From: Thermococcus sp. P6
GTDB lineage: Archaea > Methanobacteriota_B > Thermococci > Thermococcales > Thermococcaceae
DNA length: 64,000 bases
Direction: 5' to 3'
Assembly (NCBI RefSeq): GCF_002214525.1
Contig: NZ_CP015104.1
Span: forward strand, 682,001 to 746,000
This document shows positions 59,794 to 64,000 of this stretch, one piece after another. Under the pieces are notes generated by a model. It searched no databases. It saw only the letters and a program-made list of their open reading frames with translations, and was not told the DNA's origin. Both the position numbers and the translations under genes were made by a program. How positions within the stretch are numbered: the stretch's first letter is position 1; each line of letters begins with the position of its first letter.

Positions 59794-60915
59794 TCATCTC
59801 CTTTTCTTCTGAACCAGCCCCCTGAGGAACTCAACGTAAAGCTTCTTCACCCTCCTTACCGACTCGACGCTGACCCACTCGTCCGCGGAGTGCCAGTTCC
59901 CCCCCACGGGCCCGTAGACGAGCGTCGGTTTGCCGAGGTAGGTTGCGAAGTAGTTGAAATCGCCCACGCTCTTACCGTAGGTTACCTCCGGCCTAACACC
60001 GAAGACCCTCTCATGGGCCCTCAAAAAAGCCCTCACGAACCTGTTGTTAGCCCTGACGGTGTAGGGAAGCATGTCGGGCGTCGGGCGGTCGAACTTTTTT
60101 ATCACGACATCGCTCCTCAGGTCGAGCTTTCCAGCGAGGGCCATGAGCTCTCCCTTAACGCGCTCCCAGTCCTCACCGACCACAACGTGCCTGTCTATTA
60201 CCGCCCTTGCGTAATCGGGGACGCTCAGCCCGTCGGCGGAACCCTCGACGTGAAGCGTGCAGTAGGAACCCCTGCCCAGCTTCCCGTGACCCCTGAGCCT
60301 TATCCTTTCGAGGCTCCCCACGAACCTTCCAAGATCCTCAACGGCGTTTATTCCAAGGTAAGGCCTCGCTGCGTGGGCCTTTTTGCCGAAGAACTCGACC
60401 TCAACCACGAACCTGCCCCTCGCACCGAGCATGAGCCTCTCGTTGGTTGGCTCCCCCAGAAGGACGAGGTCCGAGTGATCGAGTTTCCCGCTCCTTATCA
60501 GCTCCCAGGCTCCCCTCGAGTAGCCCTCCTCGTCGCTCACGGCCGTGAATATGACGTTCGGCCTTTCCCGCTTCGGAAGGTTCCCGATCTCAACGAAGGC
60601 GGCCATCAACGCTGAAAGACCGGCCTTCATATCGGCGCTGCCGACCCCGTAGAAACGGTCCCCATCGAGCTCTCCCCACGGGTTCCGGGTCCAGCCGGGA
60701 GAAACGTTCACGGTATCCATGTGCCCGTTGAGAACCACCGTCGTCTTCCGCCCCGGGAGGTAGGCGACCACATCGTCCCCAAACCCCTCGACCGGGACGA
60801 GTTCCACCCTGAAGCCGTGCTCCTCAAGAAAGGACGCCACAAAACGCGAGATCTCCCCCTCCTCGCCGAAGGGAGAGCGGATCGAGACGAGCTTTTTAAG
60901 GAGTTCTACCTCCAA
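59794..60915 (-). CDS. M20 family metallopeptidase / ArgE-DapE type deacylase
   Basis: 373 aa. Zinc-dependent amidohydrolase of the M20 clan. Metal and catalytic motifs are NGHMDTVNVSPGW, GVGSADMKAGLSAL, SDEEGYSRGAW, LGEPTN and the C-terminal GGNWHSADEW; the dimerisation lid lies between about residues 170 and 280 (KKAHAARPYLGINAV). The substrate could be an acetylated amino acid or a dipeptide; it is not the LysW-linked pathway by context. The start is TTG 60915, with GGTGGTGGG in front; GTG 60921 and 60924 lie in that site. Adjacent to tRNA-Ala(CGC) and serA on the same strand. Confidence 0.9.
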   Translation of the reverse strand: MEVELLKKLVSIRSPFGEEGEISRFVASFLEEHGFRVELVPVEGFGDDVVAYLPGRKTTVVLNGHMDTVNVSPGWTRNPWGELDGDRFYGVGSADMKAGLSALMAAFVEIGNLPKRERPNVIFTAVSDEEGYSRGAWELIRSGKLDHSDLVLLGEPTNERLMLGARGRFVVEVEFFGKKAHAARPYLGINAVEDLGRFVGSLERIRLRGHGKLGRGSYCTLHVEGSADGLSVPDYARAVIDRHVVVGEDWERVKGELMALAGKLDLRSDVVIKKFDRPTPDMLPYTVRANNRFVRAFLRAHERVFGVRPEVTYGKSVGDFNYFATYLGKPTLVYGPVGGNWHSADEWVSVESVRRVKKLYVEFLRGLVQKKRR

Positions 60916-60984
60916 ACCCACCACCTTTAGGGTTTACGATCCGGTCATTTAAGGGTTTTGCCATCAACAACCCCTTTGAGCCCT

Positions 60985-60991
60985 AAAAAAA
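60985..60991 (-). terminator. T-run downstream of tRNA-Ala(CGC)
   Basis: Minus-strand CTTTTTTTAG, seven T residues, lies about 30 bases after the tRNA 3' end and is the likely tRNA transcript terminator. Confidence 0.6.
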
Positions 60992-61021
60992 GCCCCGGAG
61001 CGGGTATTGGAAACCGGAGAA

Positions 61022-61099
61022 TGGTGGACCGGGCGGGATTTGAACCCGCGGCCTCCGCCTTGCGAGGGCGGCGCTCGTACCAGGCTGAGCTACCGGCCC
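61022..61099 (-). tRNA. tRNA-Ala (anticodon CGC)
   Basis: Acceptor stem GGGCCGG/CCGGUCC, again with the G3-U70 pair specific for alanyl-tRNA synthetase. D-arm GCUC...GAGC, anticodon stem CCGCC/GGCGG with loop CUCGCAA giving anticodon CGC, and T-arm CGCGGGTTCAAATCCCGC. Discriminator A73 at 61025 is followed by an encoded CCA (61024-61022). Upstream, AAACTTTATAAGC (61124-61136, minus strand) is a good TATA box 25-37 bases away. No intron. Confidence 0.97.
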
Positions 61100-61123
61100 C
61101 CGATAGTGGCAAATCCAAAAAGC

Positions 61124-61136
61124 GCTTATAAAGTTT
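61124..61136 (-). promoter_or_regulatory. TATA box for tRNA-Ala(CGC)
   Basis: Minus strand AAACTTTATAAGC, 25-37 bases upstream of the tRNA 5' end, with an A-rich BRE-like stretch before it. Confidence 0.7.
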
Positions 61137-61203
61137 ATGGTGCTTCGTCTGAAAAAACCCAAACCAGAAATTAAAAAATCAAAATTGGAAAATTGGAAAG
61201 GGG

Positions 61204-62118
61204 TCACCCCTTCAAAACTTTAACGACCTTTTCAGCGACCTCAACGCCCGCCCTCATCTGGGCCTCAACGGTCGAAGCGCCTATGTGGGGCGTTAGAACC
61301 ACGTTGTCGAGCTTCGTGAGCGGGTGGTCCTTCGGAAGGGGCTCCTCCTCGTAAACGTCCAGACCGGCACCGGCGATCCAGCCCTCCTTCAGGGCCTTTA
61401 CGAGAGCCTCCGTGTCAACCACCGGCCCCCTCGAGGCGTTTATGAGTATGGCGGTGTTCTTCATGAGCCTCAACCTTTCCTCGTTGATCAGGTGGTACGT
61501 CGAATCCAGCAGGGGAACGTGGAGGGTCACCACGTCGCTCTCCCTCAGGAGGGTATCGAGGTCGACGAACCTTCCGCCAACTTCCTTTGCCCTTTCCTCG
61601 TTCGGATAGGGGTCGTAGAGCAGGACCTTCATCCCCAGTGCCTTGGCGATCTTCCCCACCTGATAGCCGATCCTTCCGAAGCCGACTATTCCAACCGTCT
61701 TACCCTCAAGCTCGATTCCCATGCACTGCTTCTTGGCCCAGATGCCTTCCCTCATCTTCCTGTCGGCGAAGGCCACCTTTCTGGCGACGTTGAACATCAG
61801 GGCCAGAACGAGCTCCGCAACGCTCCTTGAACTCGCCCCGGGGCTGTTGACCACCTCTATCCCGCGCTTCTTTGCCGCATCGAGGTCTATGTTGTCCAGC
61901 CCGACGCCGGCCCTTCCGATGACCCTGAGCCTTGGGGCGGCCTCTATGACCCTTGCCGTAACCTTCGGCTTGCTCCTGACGATCAGGGCGTCAACGTCCC
62001 CAACGAGTTCGACGAGCTTCTCCTCATCGGGGTATTCCGAGTAGACCACCTCTAAACCGGCCCCCCTAAGGACCTCGAAAGCCTTTTCGTGCAGCGGTGC
62101 CGCAACGAGAACCTTCAT
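61204..62118 (-). CDS. serA: D-3-phosphoglycerate dehydrogenase
   Basis: 304 aa. First enzyme of serine synthesis, oxidising 3-phosphoglycerate with NAD. Rossmann motif GFGRIGYQVGKIAKALG with acidic YDPYP after strand 2, catalytic Arg in INASRGPVVD, Glu in LDVYEEEP and His in LTPHIGAST. About 304 residues, without the C-terminal ACT domain of bacterial enzymes, as usual for Thermococcales. ATG 62118 follows GGTGAACGAAG. The DUF47 gene ends 11 bases upstream, so the two are likely co-transcribed. Confidence 0.93.
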   Translation of the reverse strand: MKVLVAAPLHEKAFEVLRGAGLEVVYSEYPDEEKLVELVGDVDALIVRSKPKVTARVIEAAPRLRVIGRAGVGLDNIDLDAAKKRGIEVVNSPGASSRSVAELVLALMFNVARKVAFADRKMREGIWAKKQCMGIELEGKTVGIVGFGRIGYQVGKIAKALGMKVLLYDPYPNEERAKEVGGRFVDLDTLLRESDVVTLHVPLLDSTYHLINEERLRLMKNTAILINASRGPVVDTEALVKALKEGWIAGAGLDVYEEEPLPKDHPLTKLDNVVLTPHIGASTVEAQMRAGVEVAEKVVKVLKG

Positions 62119-62129
62119 CTTCGTTCACC

Positions 62130-62777
62130 TCATCCACTCCTCTTTATGGCCATGAGCAGGACCTGATCGGAAGCGTCCTCCGCACGATCCGCGATGTCAC
62201 CCACCTTCGTCAGTATCTGGTTCCACACGAGTTTGGCGTAGGTCGTTACGGTTTCGCTTTCAAAAACCTTGCCCTTAACGTCGTACTCCACGGAATCGGC
62301 TTTTTCCTCCGCATCCTCGACAGCTTTGGCGAGCTCTATGGCCCTGCCAAAGTCCGAGTTAAGGGCCCTGACGGCATCCTTCAGGAGCGTGTAGGTTTCG
62401 ATGGCCGACTCAACGAGCCTCATGAACTCGCCCTTCAGCTCCTCCGGAACCTTCGGCCTCGCCAGTATCAACGTGTGCGAAGCGCTCTCGGCCGCGTCGG
62501 CCACCTGATCGATGAGCTCGCTCAGCCGCACGTAGTCACCTCTGCTTGCGGGAAGGAAGGCACCCTCGTAGAGCATGGTCTCGATTTCTCTTCTCAGGTT
62601 ATCGGCCTTGCTTTCAAGCTTCGCGACCTCCCCCTCGAAGGCCTTTGCCCTTTCAAGATCCCCGTCGAGGTAAGCGTCCATCAGCTCCCTGAAGGCCACC
62701 AGCGTTTCGCCAACGACTTCAAGGTGATTCTCGATCATTTCAAAAACGTTACCCTCCTTGCCTCCGAAGATGGCCAT
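62130..62777 (-). CDS. DUF47 / TIGR00153 family PhoU-like protein
   Basis: 215 aa. All-helical PhoU-like fold: GGKEGNVFEMIENHLEVVGE, ESKADNLRREIETMLYEGAF, SRGDYVRLSELIDQVADAAE, and a repeat EEKADSVEYDVKGKVFESET with GDIADRAEDASDQV. The KAD and GD repeats are the metal-binding elements of PhoU. Family members are usually next to a Pit-type phosphate transporter and regulate it; here the neighbour is serA, so the transporter must be elsewhere. ATG 62777 is preceded by GGGAGTAAG. Confidence 0.9.
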   Translation of the reverse strand: MAIFGGKEGNVFEMIENHLEVVGETLVAFRELMDAYLDGDLERAKAFEGEVAKLESKADNLRREIETMLYEGAFLPASRGDYVRLSELIDQVADAAESASHTLILARPKVPEELKGEFMRLVESAIETYTLLKDAVRALNSDFGRAIELAKAVEDAEEKADSVEYDVKGKVFESETVTTYAKLVWNQILTKVGDIADRAEDASDQVLLMAIKRSG

Positions 62778-62810
62778 CTTACTCCCTCAATACCTTATAG
62801 ACCGGAGGGT

Positions 62811-63731
62811 TTATTTACTTTTCTTCTGGCGATCCCGAAGGATGTTCTCCTTGGCTTTGATGAGCGCCCACAGTAGCTCGTTCCTCGGGGCTTCCAGACC
62901 TATGGAACGGGCGTGTTCGACGATCTTTCCGTGGATGTAGTCAACCTCCGTCCTCCTGCCCCGTCTTATGTCCTGCAGTGTTGAGTTGTAGTTCTCCCTC
63001 GTGCGCTCGACCGTATCCCAGAGAAGCTCGAGGGGATGAACCTCGAACTCGATGCCGAGCCCTTCGGCCACGAGACAGCCCTCTCTGGCGATTTCCACCG
63101 AGATGGCCTCAAGGTAAGGATCATCCTTCAGAAAACCGTTTTTGACCTCGAGAACCGTTCCAAGGCCGTTGATGACCGAGTTCACTATCGCCTTGGCCCA
63201 CTTCCAGCCCCGGGCGTTTTCGGTGAGGCGGGTCTCCAGACCGGAGGAGTTGAAAACCTCCGCGACCTCCACTACAAAGGGATCCGTTCCATCGGGATAC
63301 TTCCCTATGACGGTTACCCCCTTACCGGCCCACAGAACGTGGCCCCACTCAACGAGCATCGCACCGTTGGTCGTTATCCCACCGATGACGTTGGGCGTGA
63401 ACTTCAGGGCAAGGTCCTCGTTTCCAAGACCGTTCTGCACGCTCAGTATCCACGTTTCCGGCCCGATGCAGTTACGTGCGCACTCAAGGGCCGTTTTAGT
63501 GGAGTAGGACTTCGTGGAGAGTATCAAAAGCTCGGGAGGTTCCTCGGGGGCACTAACGCTCGCCTTCGGACGAACCGTGAACTCCTCCACCCCGGAAACG
63601 TGTAATCCATTCTCCCTCACGGCCCTTACCTGTTCCTCCCTGCCGATCAGCGTTACATCGTTCCCGGCCCTCGTCAGGAGGGCACCGAAGAGCGAACCTA
63701 TGCTCCCAGCTCCGAGCACGTAAATCCTCAT
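62811..63731 (-). CDS. panE: 2-dehydropantoate 2-reductase
   Basis: 306 aa. Makes pantoate for coenzyme A; thermococcal enzymes can use NADH and are feedback-inhibited by CoA. The N-terminal Rossmann motif is [28 protein letters not shown] near residue 97 and the catalytic Lys in [20 protein letters not shown] follow, and the C-terminal substrate site includes [23 protein letters not shown] 63731 has GGGGTGATGGG upstream, with a TATA box (GGGCTTTAAGG) at about 63761-63771 on the minus strand. Divergent from ogt. Confidence 0.94.
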   Translation of the reverse strand: MRIYVLGAGSIGSLFGALLTRAGNDVTLIGREEQVRAVRENGLHVSGVEEFTVRPKASVSAPEEPPELLILSTKSYSTKTALECARNCIGPETWILSVQNGLGNEDLALKFTPNVIGGITTNGAMLVEWGHVLWAGKGVTVIGKYPDGTDPFVVEVAEVFNSSGLETRLTENARGWKWAKAIVNSVINGLGTVLEVKNGFLKDDPYLEAISVEIAREGCLVAEGLGIEFEVHPLELLWDTVERTRENYNSTLQDIRRGRRTEVDYIHGKIVEHARSIGLEAPRNELLWALIKAKENILRDRQKKSK

Positions 63732-63745
63732 CCCATCACCCCAAA

Positions 63746-63771
63746 GGGTTTAAAGGGTCATCCTTAAAGCC
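63746..63771. promoter_or_regulatory. Divergent promoters of panE and ogt
   Basis: Plus-strand GGGTTTAAAGG (63746-63756) is 29-39 bases ahead of ATG 63785. Minus-strand GGGCTTTAAGG (63761-63771) is 30-40 bases ahead of the panE ATG. The two TATA boxes are almost contiguous. Confidence 0.55.
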
Positions 63772-63784
63772 CTGCCGATGGGAG

Positions 63785-64000
63785 ATGCTGAGCGTTGAGA
63801 CCTTCAGTATGGGGGGAAGGAAAATCTGGATCGGCGTCTTCTGGGAGGAGAAGATTCAGGGGATAACCTTTTCCACGGAGCGGGAACCTTTCGAGGCCGG
63901 CCTGAAACGTCTTGAGAACTTCCTTAGGAAAAGGAAGGTCGAGATCGATGCAACACCGGAAGGTTCCGATTACCCGGAGCTCGTGAGGGAGGTTATGCTC
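63785..64000 (+). CDS. ogt: Methylated-DNA-protein-cysteine methyltransferase (N-terminal part, cut by window end)
   Basis: 72 codons to the window end. MLSVETFSMGGRKIWIGVFW, then EEKIQGITFSTER and FLRKRKVEIDATPEGSDYPE correspond to the N-terminal domain of thermococcal O6-alkylguanine-DNA alkyltransferases as remembered. The catalytic PCHR motif lies beyond base 64000, so activity cannot be checked. The likely start is ATG 63785, with GGGAG just upstream and a TATA box at 63746-63756. Confidence 0.85.
   Translation, partial: MLSVETFSMGGRKIWIGVFWEEKIQGITFSTEREPFEAGLKRLENFLRKRKVEIDATPEGSDYPELVREVML

Noticed and set aside
59794-60915. M20 peptidase as LysK of the LysW pathway
   Set aside because: No lysW, argX/lysX or other pathway genes are nearby, and the sequence alone does not distinguish it.

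Overview
This window comes from a hyperthermophilic euryarchaeon of the order Thermococcales, most like Thermococcus. The evidence is the 16S-tRNA-Ala-23S rRNA operon without a 5S gene, the 16S 3' tail ending in AUCACCUCCU, class I LysRS, the herA-mre11-rad50-nurA operon, RFC, EndA, FAU-1, RadB, GGTGGT/GGTGAT ribosome-binding sites and TATA boxes 25-40 bases ahead of many starts. Gene density is high, operons overlap by a few bases, and I see no insertion sequence, CRISPR array or prophage.

Layout. 1-5 kb (minus): plant-type asparaginase (cut by the window edge), a PhoU-like regulator, an orphan indolepyruvate oxidoreductase beta subunit, LysRS and a DUF366 protein. 5.0-10.2 kb (minus): the rRNA operon, with both processing stems visible. 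10.2-20 kb: prs, a DUF1614 membrane protein, a UPF0173 hydrolase, radB, FAU-1, moaA, a diverged Trm5-like methyltransferase and the two clamp-loader genes (rfcS without an intein). 20-25 kb: a Kbl-type enzyme, a secreted protein of unknown function, a base-compositionally distinct molybdopterin oxidoreductase, and endA-rimI. 26-33 kb: the four-gene double-strand-break end-resection operon. 33-38 kb: a truncated copy of the secreted protein, an iron/B12-type ABC importer lacking its binding protein, proteasome beta, a membrane-anchored HExxH protein and a LigB-like protein. 38-47 kb: a cyclic-2,3-diphosphoglycerate-synthetase-like GTPase, a candidate small RNA, a ThiN-domain regulator with YjbQ, pyrBI, an ECF S-component facing an unknown three-gene operon, glmM and btpA. 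47.5-54.7 kb: a five-gene operon of a transglutaminase-like protein, membrane proteins, MoxR ATPase and DUF58. 54.7-64 kb: DUF257, a Usp-NhaD-Usp operon, a secreted Lon-type protease, an M20 peptidase, tRNA-Ala(CGC), serA, a DUF47 protein, panE and the start of ogt.

Functional threads. The window holds both a perfect bulge-helix-bulge substrate (23S stem) and the endonuclease that cuts such motifs (EndA). Replication and repair are concentrated here (RFC, RadB, HerA/Mre11/Rad50/NurA, Ogt). Least explained are the duplicated secreted protein with its deletion scar, the transglutaminase-like operon whose nucleophile position is Ala, the HExxH protein beside the proteasome, the candidate RNA at 39.67 kb, and the palindromic shared TATA box flanked by 9-base direct repeats at 43.2 kb. 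Starts were chosen by Shine-Dalgarno spacing, TATA distance and remembered family N-termini; no database search was possible.
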